Under the pieces are notes generated by a model. That model saw only the letters and a program-made list of their open reading frames with translations. It was not told the origin of the DNA and searched no databases. Shown here piece after piece: positions 13,926-22,836 of a stretch of 30,587 nt of DNA (position 1 is its first letter; the number at the start of each line of letters is the position of its first letter). The DNA lies in NCBI GenBank assembly GCA_900545865.1, contig URAN01000031.1, positions 1-30,587 of the forward strand, in the 5' to 3' direction. Source of the DNA: an uncultured Eubacteriales bacterium. GTDB taxonomy: Bacteria > Bacillota > Clostridia > Monoglobales > Monoglobaceae. The position numbers were made by a program, and so were the translations under genes.

Positions 13926-15278
13926 ATGGAAAAACTTTTCAAACTCAAAGAAAACGGTACTGACGTAAAGACTGAGGTCATCGCCGGTATCACAACGTTT
14001 TTGGCAATGGCTTATATCCTTGCCGTAAACCCCGCACAGCTCGGTACTATTCCGGGTGCAACACCGGGAGCAATCCTCACCGGTACGGCTCTTTCGGCGG
14101 CTATTGCAACACTGTGTATGGCATTCTTTGCCAACTATCCCGTTGCCTTGGCATCAGGTATGGGTCTTAACGCGTTCTTTGCATTTACGGTATGCGGCGC
14201 TATGGGAATCCCTTATTCGGTTGCGCTTACGTCAATCTTAATCGAGGGTGTTATCTTTGCTCTGCTTTCACTCTGTAAGTTCAGAGAGGCTCTCATCAAC
14301 CAGATACCGGCAAACCTTAAATTCGGTATCACGGCAGGTATCGGCTTGTTCATAACAATAATTGCTATGATAAACGCAGGTATCGTTATCAACAACGACG
14401 CGACTTTGGTCGGCATCGGTGACTTTGGTTCACCTCAGTTCGTTCTGTCAATCGTCGGTCTTTTGGTAATCGGTGTTCTGCACCACTTTAAGGTTCCCGG
14501 AAGCATTCTTCTCGGCATCCTTATTACCTGGGTTTTCGGTATATTTGCGGAACTCGGCGGCTGGTACGTTGTTGATATTGAAAACGGAGTTTACTCACTT
14601 ATTCCGTCATTCAGCAACGGTTTTAACATTGAGGCACCTGTTTTCTGTAACTTTGATTTCAGCTATATCACAGCAAACCTTTCAACGTTCCTCGTTGTTA
14701 TGTTTACCTTCCTCTATACTGATATATTTGATACCGTCGGTACTCTTATCGGCGTTGCAGAAAAAGGTAACCTTCTCAACGAAAAAGGCGAGCTTCCGAA
14801 CGCAACGGGCGCTCTTATGGCTGACGCAGTAGGTACTTGTGTCGGTGCGGCTCTCGGTGTATCAACGGTTACAAGCTATGTTGAATCAAGCGCAGGTGTT
14901 TCCGCCGGCGGCAGAACGGGTCTTGCATCTGTTGTAACAGCTCTGCTCTTCCTCGTATCAATCGTATTCTCACCGATATTCCTGGCTATTCCTTCGTTCG
15001 CAACGGCTCCGGCTATGATGTTCGTTGGTCTTTTGATGCTTGGTTCAATCAAGAACGTTGACTTTGACAGTGACATCGCCGATACTCTCGGCGCATTCGC
15101 AGCAATCGTATTTATGCCGCTTACATACTCAATCGCAAACGGTATTATGTTCGGTATGCTGACATGGGTTATCCTCAAAGTTATCACAGGTAAAATTAAA
15201 GACGTTAAGCCTGTTATGTGGGTAACAACAGCATTGTTCGCTATCTACTTTGTTCTCAAATTTATGGGCATTATGTAG
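13926..15278 (+). CDS. NCS2-family purine (guanine/hypoxanthine or adenine) permease
   Basis: This 450-aa membrane protein matches the AzgA/PbuG/PbuO branch of NCS2 transporters. Its start KTEVIAGITTFLAMAYILAVNP, GMGLNAFFAFTVC near residue 80, the FTFLYTDIFDTVGTLIGVAEK segment near 265 and the SSAGVSAGGRTGLASVV motif near 320 are all family hallmarks. Around 12 hydrophobic segments are expected. It would import purine bases by proton symport; the exact base cannot be told. GAAAGGA precedes the ATG. It is the only large plus-strand gene in the middle of the window and stands alone, between its own promoter and a strong terminator. Confidence 0.93.
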   Translation: MEKLFKLKENGTDVKTEVIAGITTFLAMAYILAVNPAQLGTIPGATPGAILTGTALSAAIATLCMAFFANYPVALASGMGLNAFFAFTVCGAMGIPYSVALTSILIEGVIFALLSLCKFREALINQIPANLKFGITAGIGLFITIIAMINAGIVINNDATLVGIGDFGSPQFVLSIVGLLVIGVLHHFKVPGSILLGILITWVFGIFAELGGWYVVDIENGVYSLIPSFSNGFNIEAPVFCNFDFSYITANLSTFLVVMFTFLYTDIFDTVGTLIGVAEKGNLLNEKGELPNATGALMADAVGTCVGAALGVSTVTSYVESSAGVSAGGRTGLASVVTALLFLVSIVFSPIFLAIPSFATAPAMMFVGLLMLGSIKNVDFDSDIADTLGAFAAIVFMPLTYSIANGIMFGMLTWVILKVITGKIKDVKPVMWVTTALFAIYFVLKFMGIM

Positions 15279-15314
15279 TTCGAATGCATATAAAAAGATT
15301 GTTTGTCAATCTTT

Positions 15315-15353
15315 AAAAAACCGCGGTTTACCTGACGGCAAACCGCGGTTTTT
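15315..15353. terminator. Strong bidirectional terminator between the permease and tspO
   Basis: AAAAAACCGCGGTTT, a 10-nt loop, AAACCGCGGTTTTTAT: the stem is flanked by A and T runs, so it can end both the plus-strand permease and the minus-strand tspO transcripts. A smaller hairpin (15294-15314) precedes it. Confidence 0.88.
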
Positions 15354-15365
15354 ATATGCCCGAAA

Positions 15366-15842
15366 TCACCTGAGGACACATATTCCGATATTGAGATAAA
15401 GCGCAAATATACACCAGAGCAGATACGGAATTTGGATATACGCCGCCGTGCGGCTTATTTTTGAAAAAGCGTTAATCATAAGCGCAACCGAGATTATCAA
15501 TGCGACAAGCCACACCGCCGCAAACGCACAAAACCTGAATGAAAAGAACCATATCGGCCATAGGATATTCAGGATGAGCTGAATCACAAATTTGAGTATT
15601 GCGTCATTTTTCTGACAACGCGAAACCGCCGATTCGCGAATGATATACAATGAGATTCCCATAAGAATATATAATATCGTCCACACAACGGGAAAAACCC
15701 ACCCCGGCGGCGAAAGCGGCGGTTTGGACATATCGGCATAGCTTTTCATCGCTCCGCTCGTCAAAATTGCGGACAGTACTCCTCCGCCGACAGGGTATGC
15801 AACGCTTGACAAAAACTTTTTTAAGTTAAACGCTCGTATCAT
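15366..15842 (-). CDS. TspO/MBR family membrane protein
   Basis: The 158-aa protein has five hydrophobic segments and the family motif KPPLSPPGWVFPVVWTILYILMGISLY (about residues 40-66), followed by LILNILWPIWFFSF. TspO proteins bind tetrapyrroles and other hydrophobic ligands and are sensors or transporters; the bacterial role is often unclear. Length fits the usual 150-165 residues. It stands alone between two terminators, downstream of the housekeeping cluster's end. I saw no clear promoter in the 116 nt upstream. Confidence 0.9.
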   Translation of the reverse strand: MIRAFNLKKFLSSVAYPVGGGVLSAILTSGAMKSYADMSKPPLSPPGWVFPVVWTILYILMGISLYIIRESAVSRCQKNDAILKFVIQLILNILWPIWFFSFRFCAFAAVWLVALIISVALMINAFSKISRTAAYIQIPYLLWCIFALYLNIGICVLR

Positions 15843-15883
15843 AACAAATCTCTCCGTTCCGACAGGCTTTATATAATTAAAAA

Positions 15884-15915
15884 GCCCCTTTGCTTTTAAT
15901 TTTATGCAAAGGAGC
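15884..15915 (-). terminator. Terminator of the housekeeping cluster
   Basis: On the minus strand GCTCCTTTGC, 12 nt, GCAAAGGGGC is followed by TTTTTAATT. The stem has a single mismatch and begins 43 nt past the lipoprotein stop. Confidence 0.85.
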
Positions 15916-15958
15916 GTTAATTTATTCCGTTTTGAATGCGCCGAAAGGGCTATGGGAT

Positions 15959-16582
15959 TTAAGTCAAATAGTCTGTCGCTTCGCTTAAATCGGCAAAGAG
16001 AATACCGAGAACCTCATCGGAATTTCCGCCGATTACCCACTTTCCGTTTGATGTCTTTATCATAGTTATGTCAATATTCGTTGTTGTCTTTTTCTGTTTT
16101 CCGCCGGTTATGCATTGCTTCATCAAATCGGTCATAACCGCGTTGTATTTTTCATCCGTCATTGTCGGAACGCTTTTTTGATATTCCTCGCTGTTTGACA
16201 TCTCTATCACCTTGTTTATAAAGCTGTCCACTATTGCCGAAAAATCAACCGTTTCTATATCCGCGTTCAAAACCACGGAATCATCGTTTACCGTCTTTGA
16301 CGACTTGACGGTATAATTCATATCCGCAAGCGTTGCCAATACCGCATCGCGGAATTCCTCGCCGTCTGACTCGTCTATGTAAGCGGTTATGCGGTCAAAG
16401 CTGTAATATTCGCTGATTGCGGTTTTGTCACCGCTTTTAAAGGCGTTCATTGTTTGTTCAAACGCGTCCCTCGCTTCGCTTTCAACCTCGGAACAGCCGC
16501 AGAGCAGCACAGCCATAGTCATAACAATCATCGCAATCGCTATCATCTTTTTAAAGTTAAAAATCATTTTGTGTTTCATCAT
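15959..16582 (-). CDS. Lipoprotein with DUF4878/DUF5105-like fold
   Basis: This 207-aa protein has a signal peptide ending in the lipobox LLCGC (Cys at about residue 30). The mature part starts with EARDAFEQTMNAFKSGDKTAISEYY and ends with MIKTSNGKWVIGGNSDEVLGILF. That pattern, a helix leading into a small cystatin/NTF2-like domain with a final Trp strand, is typical of clostridial lipoproteins grouped as DUF4878 or DUF5105. The function is unknown. It lies 34 nt after the thiN gene, so it ends the long operon. The ATG at 16579 is an alternative start with better spacing to AGAGG. Confidence 0.65.
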   Translation of the reverse strand: MMKHKMIFNFKKMIAIAMIVMTMAVLLCGCSEVESEARDAFEQTMNAFKSGDKTAISEYYSFDRITAYIDESDGEEFRDAVLATLADMNYTVKSSKTVNDDSVVLNADIETVDFSAIVDSFINKVIEMSNSEEYQKSVPTMTDEKYNAVMTDLMKQCITGGKQKKTTTNIDITMIKTSNGKWVIGGNSDEVLGILFADLSEATDYLT

Positions 16583-16616
16583 AAAACCTCTTTTGCCGTT
16601 TTATAAAACCCCGAAC

Positions 16617-17288
16617 TCAATCGCTCGGGTCTTTGCAAATCATAACCAAAACCATTCCGTCCGAAAAATCAATCTTTGCCGTATCGCCGCCGTCAAACTC
16701 GTTGCTTGACGCAACTGCCGCACTGCATTTGAGATTTATGTTTTCGGCGGTATATTTAAGACCGTGTACCGAAAAATTTTGAACGTCACCGCCGTAAGAA
16801 AAAAATGAAACATACCTCTTTCCATCCCTGTCAACCTCGGCGCGGCTCAGCTCAAACGGCTTATTCTCTAACCAAATCTCGTTATTTTCGTCAATCATCG
16901 TTATCCTCACACCGCGCTCGAGGGCGTTTGCCATAAGGCAATAATGCGAAAATTCGTGGTCGAGTCTGCCGCCCGTTGCCCCCAAAAGCAGGATTTTATT
17001 AAATTCGCGCTCTATTGCCCCATTTATACACAAACCTGCGTCAGTATCGTCCTTTTCGGGTTTACATTCGATTCTTTCGGCACTTTCGGGATACTCTCCG
17101 CACCAAGAATCATGGTCGCCGACAACCAAATTCGGTTCGAGCTTTAACGCTTTTGCGTGTCTTAACCCCGAATCGGCACATATTATATACATCGATGTAA
17201 AATCGATTCTTTTTAAAAAGTCATAATTTTCTATTTCCGCGCCGCAGAATATTGCCGCTGTTTTTGTGTCCGTATCAAAATATTTCAT
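16617..17288 (-). CDS. thiN: Thiamine pyrophosphokinase
   Basis: The 223-aa enzyme transfers pyrophosphate from ATP to thiamine, giving thiamine diphosphate. Diagnostic motifs are ICADSGLRHA, VVGDHDSW (usually GDFDS), KPEKDDTDAGLC and LLGATGGRLDHEFSH. The ATG at 17288 is chosen over the in-frame TTG at 17294 because GTGGGATG sits 7 nt ahead of it. It follows rpe by 6 nt, and the pair is conserved at the end of the rsgA-rpe-thiN cluster in Clostridia. No TPP riboswitch is present, fitting its role as a housekeeping salvage step. Confidence 0.92.
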   Translation of the reverse strand: MKYFDTDTKTAAIFCGAEIENYDFLKRIDFTSMYIICADSGLRHAKALKLEPNLVVGDHDSWCGEYPESAERIECKPEKDDTDAGLCINGAIEREFNKILLLGATGGRLDHEFSHYCLMANALERGVRITMIDENNEIWLENKPFELSRAEVDRDGKRYVSFFSYGGDVQNFSVHGLKYTAENINLKCSAAVASSNEFDGGDTAKIDFSDGMVLVMICKDPSD

Positions 17289-17294
17289 ATTCAA

Positions 17295-17984
17295 TCATCC
17301 CACAATTGCTTTTTCCGCCGCAGTACGTATTTCGGAAATCGCCTTTGCCGCATCGGCGGCACGGAAAACCGATGAACCTGCAACAAGAACCGTTGCGCCG
17401 CTTTTCGCCGCCTGTGCCGCGGTTTCGGCGTTGATACCGCCGTCAACCTCTATTATCATATTAGGAAAATCCGCAGCCGAATATTCGGCAATTTTTTTGA
17501 TTTTGTCATTCATATCGCTTATATATGACTGACCGCCGAAGCCCGGTTCGACCGTCATAACAAGAACCATATCAAAGTATGGCATAAGAGCCTTTATGCT
17601 CTCGGGCGGCGTACCCGGCTTAACCGAAATCCCTGCTTTTACGCCGCGCTTGTGCAGGCGTTCGGATATTTCTTTAAGCTCATCATTGCCGCAAGCCTCT
17701 TTATGTACGGTTATAATATCTGCCCCCGCATCGATAAAATCATCGAGGTACTTTGACGGGTCGGAAATCATAAGATGCACGTCAAAAAACAGCTTTGACA
17801 GAGGTCTCAGAGCCTTGACAACCTGTGCCGAAAAGCTTAAATTAGGCACAAAATGTCCGTCCATTATATCGAGATGCAGCCATTCCGCACCGCCTTTTTC
17901 AACCTTTTCGGCTTCCGCGCCCAAGCGTGCCGCGTCCGCCGCAAGAATTGACGGCGCAATTTTAATTGTTTTTGTTTCATTCAT
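17295..17984 (-). CDS. rpe: Ribulose-phosphate 3-epimerase
   Basis: The 229-aa protein catalyses the interconversion of ribulose 5-phosphate and xylulose 5-phosphate in the pentose phosphate pathway. Motifs in order are KIAPSILAAD, WLHLDIMDGHFVPNLSF (metal-binding His and Asp), FFDVHLMI, VLVMTVEPGFGGQSYI and EVDGGINAETA with the phosphate-binding GSSVF. All fit a TIM barrel of usual length. The ATG at 17984 is preferred over a GTG at 17993, which lies inside the GGGTG ribosome site. It lies 53 nt after rsgA and 6 nt before thiN. Confidence 0.95.
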   Translation of the reverse strand: MNETKTIKIAPSILAADAARLGAEAEKVEKGGAEWLHLDIMDGHFVPNLSFSAQVVKALRPLSKLFFDVHLMISDPSKYLDDFIDAGADIITVHKEACGNDELKEISERLHKRGVKAGISVKPGTPPESIKALMPYFDMVLVMTVEPGFGGQSYISDMNDKIKKIAEYSAADFPNMIIEVDGGINAETAAQAAKSGATVLVAGSSVFRAADAAKAISEIRTAAEKAIVG

Positions 17985-18037
17985 TGTTATCACCCATTAT
18001 CATTTATCTTTCAATACGTGCCTGTCGCCGCTGAAAT

Positions 18038-18940
18038 TCAGCGTTTGCTGTCGGACTCGGCATCGGTCAGCATTCTGACATAGCTCTCATATCTCGACTT
18101 TGCAATTTCGCCGTGTTCAACCGCCGCGGTAATGCCGCAATCGGGTTCGGACATATGCCGACAATCCGAAAACCTGCAATCACCCGTATAATTTTCAAAT
18201 TCCTTAAAAAACGAAACGCATTCACTCGGCGAAATTCCGCTGAAATCTATCGTTCCGAAACCCGGGGTGTCAATTATATATCCGCCGCTGTCGAGCCTTA
18301 CAAGCTCGGTATGCCGAGTCGTATGACGGCCGCGCTCCGCTTTGCTGCTTATTTCGCCCGTTTCAAAACGTTCAGTACCGCTGACACAGTTTAATATACT
18401 TGACTTGCCCACGCCCGAATTCCCGGCAAAAACCGTGATATTTCCGTTCAGTTTTTCTTTGAGAATATCAACGTTTGTGCCGTCCGACGCGCTCATCGGT
18501 ATTGTGCAATATCCTGCGGATTTGTATATTTCGCAAATCACATCGGCGTTTTCTATATCCGTTTTATTCACACAGACAACCGCGTCAATCCTTGCCGCCT
18601 GTGCGGCGGCAAGCATCTTGTCGGTCAAATACAGATTCGGGCGCGGATTCGCCGCCGCAATCACGACCGCCATTTGTGTTACGTTTGCCACGGGCGGTCT
18701 GAGCAGCACGTTTCTGCGCGGCAGAATCTCATCAACTACGCCTTTTTTTGAGAGGTTGTCCGCAATAACCGTCACAATATCGCCGACAAGAGGTGTCTGT
18801 TTATATTTTCGAAACCGTCCTCTCGCGGGACATTCGAAAACGGCGTTTTCACCGCCCTCACTTGCATATTCGGCGGTATCTACATAGTAGAAACCGCCGA
18901 CACCTTTTATAATTCTTCCTTTATACTTTTTATCAGACAT
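18038..18940 (-). CDS. rsgA: Ribosome small-subunit GTPase RsgA
   Basis: This 300-aa protein is a circularly permuted GTPase that helps late 30S maturation. An OB-fold domain (1-80) comes first. The GTP motifs then appear in permuted order: NKTD (125-128), GNSGVGKSS (173-181) and DTPG (224-227). A C-terminal zinc site uses C255, C260, H262 and C268. All residues expected of the family are present. It follows prkC by 29 nt with only a weak ribosome site (ACGGATTG), so translation may depend on coupling. The stp-prkC-rsgA-rpe-thiN order is typical of Clostridia and Bacilli. Confidence 0.96.
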   Translation of the reverse strand: MSDKKYKGRIIKGVGGFYYVDTAEYASEGGENAVFECPARGRFRKYKQTPLVGDIVTVIADNLSKKGVVDEILPRRNVLLRPPVANVTQMAVVIAAANPRPNLYLTDKMLAAAQAARIDAVVCVNKTDIENADVICEIYKSAGYCTIPMSASDGTNVDILKEKLNGNITVFAGNSGVGKSSILNCVSGTERFETGEISSKAERGRHTTRHTELVRLDSGGYIIDTPGFGTIDFSGISPSECVSFFKEFENYTGDCRFSDCRHMSEPDCGITAAVEHGEIAKSRYESYVRMLTDAESDSKR

Positions 18941-18969
18941 AATTTACAATCCGTCCGTTCTTATTCAAA

Positions 18970-20901
18970 TCAGTTTGTAATTCCGGGAGCACCGTTTCCT
19001 GTTCCGCCCGAACCGGAAGAACCGCCCGATGAGCCGCCCGACGAGCCGCCCGTTGAACCGCCGCTCGATGAGTGTGACGAACCGCCGGTTGTTCCGCTGT
19101 TAGAGCCGCCGGTCGAACTTCCGTTTGAGCCATTATTTGACGACGAGCTGTTTGAACCGCTGTTCGATGAGTGTGACGAACCACCGTTGCCCGTGCCGTT
19201 ATTGGAATTTCCGCTTTGCGAATTATCCGTTGACGAAGGGGTCTGTTGTTCGTTCTTTTTATCGGTATTCGTCTTTGACGAATTATCGGTTGTTGTGTTC
19301 GACTTATTATCGGTCTTGCTGTCCGAGCCTTTGCTTACATAAAGCGTTACAAGACTTCCGCTTGCAGCCTTTGAACCTGCCGCAGGCTCTTGTCTGATGA
19401 CGATTCCCGCTGCCGTGTCGCTGCTCTCTTCCTCGACAACGTTCACACGGAAACCGCTTGCCGAAATTTTTGCCTTTGCATCATCGACTTTAAGCTTTGC
19501 ATAATCATCAACATTTTTTAATTCCGCCGCTGTCTTTGAACCCGAACTTACCACAACGAATATCCGAATATCCTTACCGCTGATTTCCGTTCCTGCCGCT
19601 TTGTCCTGTTCGAGAATCGTTCCTGCCTCTTTGTCGCTTTCACGTTCGCCGTTCTTGACAATACTAAAGCCTTGGGGCTTGTATTGATTCTGTGCGTCGG
19701 TGAGCTTCATATCAATAAGGTTCGGTATTGTCACCTTGTCCCCACCGCCGAAAATCGCCGACATCGGACCTTTAATCAGGAAAATCACTCCGGCAAGCAC
19801 CACAATCGCAGCAAGGATTGCGGCAAATGTAATTCTCTTTTCTTTCTTTTTCTGTTCGCGAATCTGTCGTTGTCTGTCCATACGCCTTCTCCTGTTTTCC
19901 TCTATATCTCTGTCAAGCTTTTCCGCGTACCGATTCGGTTCGGAATCGTTTTGAACACCGTTCGCCTGCATTTGGTTATGACTGCGGCGATAGTTATCAA
20001 TATCTTCATCGCCTATCGGGTCGCGCTTTATTGTTGCGTCAATATCCTCCGCCGCTGCCGCTCTGATGCTTGTATTCAGATTCTTTATGACCTTTTTAAG
20101 GTCGGATAAGAATTCGTCCGCGCTTGCGTATCTCAAACTCTGTTCTTTATTCAGCGCTTTCATCACAATATCCTCCATTGCTTTGGGAATATCGCTGTTC
20201 AATATCCGCGGAAGAACGGGTTTTTCCTGGATATGCTTAATCGCAATCGCAACGGCTGTGTTATCATTAAACGGAAGCCGCCCCGTGAGCATCTCATACA
20301 AAACAACGCCGAGCGAATAAATATCGGTTCTCTCGTTTGTATAACCGCCCCTTGCCTGTTCGGGCGAAAGGTAATGCACCGTTCCGATTGTCGATGTTGA
20401 GGTTGTCGTTGTTGCTTGCGTGGTCGCACGCGCAATGCCGAAATCGGTTACTTTAAGCACCTGTTTATCGGTCATAATTATATTCTGGGGCTTTATATCC
20501 CTGTGAATCACGTTCTGTTTGTGCGCCGCCGACAAGCCCTCGCATATCTGCGCCGCGAACTCCGCCGCCTGTCGCCACGGAAGAACGTGTTTCTCGGCAA
20601 TATATTCTTTAAGGGTTATACCGTCAACGTATTCCATAACGATATAATAAAGCCCGTTTTCAAAACCGACATCATATATCGACACAACGTGCGGATTGGT
20701 GATTCTCGCCGCTGCCTGTGCCTCTGTGTTAAAGCGGTGAACAAACTCTTTGTCATCTCTAAGCTCTTCTTTTAAGACTTTTATTGCGACAAGTCTGTTC
20801 AAAAAGTGACAGCGCGCCTTATAGACATACGCCATACCGCCTTTTCCTATCTCCTCTAATATTTCATAACGCCCCGCAAGCATTTTTCCTACTAAATCCA
20901 T
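18970..20901 (-). CDS. prkC: PASTA-domain Ser/Thr protein kinase PrkC
   Basis: The 643-aa membrane kinase has a full N-terminal kinase domain: glycine loop GKGGMAYVY (19-27), K41, HRDIKPQN with D135, DFG at 153-155, a Thr-rich activation loop (159-173) and SPEQARGG. A basic juxtamembrane region (330-355) and one membrane helix (about 358-377) lead to two extracellular PASTA domains (about 388-454 and 457-523), which bind muropeptides. The last 115 residues are an odd tail of Ser, Gly, Asn and Thr, such as GGSSGGSSGGSSG, which most PrkC proteins lack. It follows the phosphatase gene by 12 nt. It should control growth and cell-wall metabolism. Confidence 0.95.
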   Translation of the reverse strand: MDLVGKMLAGRYEILEEIGKGGMAYVYKARCHFLNRLVAIKVLKEELRDDKEFVHRFNTEAQAAARITNPHVVSIYDVGFENGLYYIVMEYVDGITLKEYIAEKHVLPWRQAAEFAAQICEGLSAAHKQNVIHRDIKPQNIIMTDKQVLKVTDFGIARATTQATTTTSTSTIGTVHYLSPEQARGGYTNERTDIYSLGVVLYEMLTGRLPFNDNTAVAIAIKHIQEKPVLPRILNSDIPKAMEDIVMKALNKEQSLRYASADEFLSDLKKVIKNLNTSIRAAAAEDIDATIKRDPIGDEDIDNYRRSHNQMQANGVQNDSEPNRYAEKLDRDIEENRRRRMDRQRQIREQKKKEKRITFAAILAAIVVLAGVIFLIKGPMSAIFGGGDKVTIPNLIDMKLTDAQNQYKPQGFSIVKNGERESDKEAGTILEQDKAAGTEISGKDIRIFVVVSSGSKTAAELKNVDDYAKLKVDDAKAKISASGFRVNVVEEESSDTAAGIVIRQEPAAGSKAASGSLVTLYVSKGSDSKTDNKSNTTTDNSSKTNTDKKNEQQTPSSTDNSQSGNSNNGTGNGGSSHSSNSGSNSSSSNNGSNGSSTGGSNSGTTGGSSHSSSGGSTGGSSGGSSGGSSGSGGTGNGAPGITN

Positions 20902-20913
20902 AAATCATTCCTC

Positions 20914-21651
20914 CTATATAAAGCGGATACAAATAACGGTTATGTTATCGAGTCCGCCCTCATCTTTTGCGGCGGCAATCAACGAATTGACCGTATCTTC
21001 CGATGTTTTTTTACTTTTGATAATCTCGAGAATCCTGTTATCATCGAGCATTGTCGAAAGCCCGTCACTGCAAATTATCATCACGTCACCCGGCGAATAG
21101 TTATATTCAAATATATCCGTTCTGACCGATTTGTCCGTTCCGACCGCGCGTGTAATAATATTCTTTTGCGGATGCAGCCGAGCCTCTTCTTTTGTTATCG
21201 TCCCTCTCATAACGAGTTCGGACACAACCGAATGGTCGGTGGTAATCTGGACGATTTCATCATCTCTGACCGCATATGCGCGGCTGTCGCCGACATTTGC
21301 CACATACGCCGTTCCGTCATCGATAAACGCCGTAACAACCGTTGTTCCCATTCCCCGATGAATCGGGTTTTCGGATGCCATCGTATAAACGCCCGTGTTT
21401 GCAGCCGACACGGCTCGGCTGAGCTGTCCCGGTATCTCTTTTTCGCCCGATTCAAGCAGCCTGTTCATCTCTTCCGCGATGAGCTTGACCGCGTTCTGAC
21501 TGGCGACCTCTCCTGCATTGTGCCCGCCCATTCCGTCCGCCAGAATGCAAAAGCCTCTTTCGGAATTATCACCGAATCCGCATATGCAATAGCAATCCTC
21601 GTTCAGCTCTCTTATGCATCCGACATCACTTAAACCAAATACTTCGACCAA
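20914..21651 (-). CDS. stp: PP2C-type Ser/Thr protein phosphatase (PrkC partner)
   Basis: The 245-aa enzyme shows the PPM metal-binding motifs in order: RELNEDCYCI, LADGMGGHNAGEVAS, YVANVGDSRAYAV, ICSDGLSTMLD and GGLDNITVICI. It should remove phosphates placed by PrkC, encoded 12 nt downstream. The start is a TTG at 21651, preceded by GGGGGTG at good spacing; no ATG is available nearby. It is separated from rlmN by 122 nt containing a hairpin (21680-21717), so the phosphatase-kinase pair may be regulated apart from the RNA-modification genes. Confidence 0.95.
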   Translation of the reverse strand: MVEVFGLSDVGCIRELNEDCYCICGFGDNSERGFCILADGMGGHNAGEVASQNAVKLIAEEMNRLLESGEKEIPGQLSRAVSAANTGVYTMASENPIHRGMGTTVVTAFIDDGTAYVANVGDSRAYAVRDDEIVQITTDHSVVSELVMRGTITKEEARLHPQKNIITRAVGTDKSVRTDIFEYNYSPGDVMIICSDGLSTMLDDNRILEIIKSKKTSEDTVNSLIAAAKDEGGLDNITVICIRFI

Positions 21652-21679
21652 TCAACACACCCCCTGTAACTCATAATTT

Positions 21680-21717
21680 TCCGAATTTATCGGGGGGTTA
21701 TCCTCCTAAAATTCGGA
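21680..21717 (-). promoter_or_regulatory. Hairpin between rlmN and stp
   Basis: A 9-bp perfect stem (TCCGAATTT and its complement) encloses AGGAGG and CCCCCC, which could pair with each other. It has no good U tract. It may be an attenuator or an mRNA processing/stability element ahead of stp. The function is unproven. Confidence 0.45.
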
Positions 21718-21773
21718 TATGTCTGTTGCGTTGAATAAATTGTTTATATATTTTATCTTATTTTACAAAATGT

Positions 21774-22805
21774 TTATTGTATTCCCTCTGCCGCGGCTCT
21801 GAGCTGTCCGCACGCCGCGCTTATGTCCGCACCCATCTCACGTCTGACCGTTGCCGAAACTCCGCCGTTTTCAAGCGTTTGGCGAAAGCGTTCGACCGAC
21901 CTCGCCACCGTCGGCGAAAATCCCGTGCCGCTGACCTTGTTGACGGGGATAAGATTAACGTGGCACAACATTCCCGATATAAGCGAAAGCAAGGCTTTTG
22001 CCTCATCGGTTGTATCGTTCACGCCGCTTATCAGAGTATATTCAAACGATATTCGTCTGTTTGTCTTTTTTATATAATATCGGCACGCCGACATCAGCGT
22101 TTCTATATTATACCTTCTGTTAATCGGCATAATCCGCGAACGTTTTTCATCCGTCACCGCGTGGAGCGATATTGAAAGGGTTATCTGTAAATCCCTGTCG
22201 GCAAGCTCGTATATCCTGTCGCATATTCCGCAGGTCGAAAGAGATATATGTCTTTGCCCTATACCCAACCCGAGCGGATTGTTCACATTTTCAAGGAATT
22301 TCATAACGTTGTCAAAATTGTCGAGCGGCTCGCCCATACCCATAAGCACAATGTTCGAAATTCTCTCACCGAGGTCATTTTGAACCGCGGCAACCTGACC
22401 GATTATCTCGCCCGCCGTTAAATTTCGTATCTTACCGCCTTTTGTCGATGCGCAAAAGGCACAGCCCATTGCACAGCCGACCTGAGATGATACGCATATC
22501 GTATATCCGTGATGATATTTCATAAGTACGGATTCAATAAATCGTCCGTCCTCTAATTGTAACAGATAACGACGTGTTTCGTCAATAGATGAAACAAATT
22601 TTTTTGAAATTTTCAAGCCGTTCACCGAATATTTTTCCGCCAAACGCTCTTTTAAGCGTTTGGGGACGTTTGTCATTGCGTCAAAACCGCTCTCGGTCTT
22701 ATAAAGCCACTCAAAGATTTGTTTCGCCCGAAATTTCGGTTCGCCGAATTCAGCCATCATTTCTTCGATTTCGGCAAGCGTAAAATCTCTTAAATTCGTC
22801 TTAAT
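21774..22805 (-). CDS. rlmN: 23S rRNA (A2503-C2)/tRNA methyltransferase RlmN, apparent AUU start
   Basis: This radical-SAM enzyme methylates A2503 of 23S rRNA and A37 of some tRNAs. The cluster motif is CAMGCAFC, the substrate-side catalytic Cys is in GADISAACGQL, and VLMGMGEPLDN is the GEP SAM motif. The first ATG (22760) would give 328 aa and cut off part of the conserved N-terminal helix. Upstream the frame stays open and encodes KTNLRDFTLAEIEEMMAEFG, which matches how RlmN proteins begin (MKTxIxxxTLxEL). The codon where Met is expected is ATT (22805), with AAAGGAAGAG about 6 nt ahead. That gives 343 aa, the usual length. No ATG, GTG or TTG occurs before an upstream TAA. Confidence 0.9.
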   Translation of the reverse strand: MKTNLRDFTLAEIEEMMAEFGEPKFRAKQIFEWLYKTESGFDAMTNVPKRLKERLAEKYSVNGLKISKKFVSSIDETRRYLLQLEDGRFIESVLMKYHHGYTICVSSQVGCAMGCAFCASTKGGKIRNLTAGEIIGQVAAVQNDLGERISNIVLMGMGEPLDNFDNVMKFLENVNNPLGLGIGQRHISLSTCGICDRIYELADRDLQITLSISLHAVTDEKRSRIMPINRRYNIETLMSACRYYIKKTNRRISFEYTLISGVNDTTDEAKALLSLISGMLCHVNLIPVNKVSGTGFSPTVARSVERFRQTLENGGVSATVRREMGADISAACGQLRAAAEGIQ

Positions 22806-22836
22806 TTCAATCTCTTCCTTTGCTTATACTCTATGT

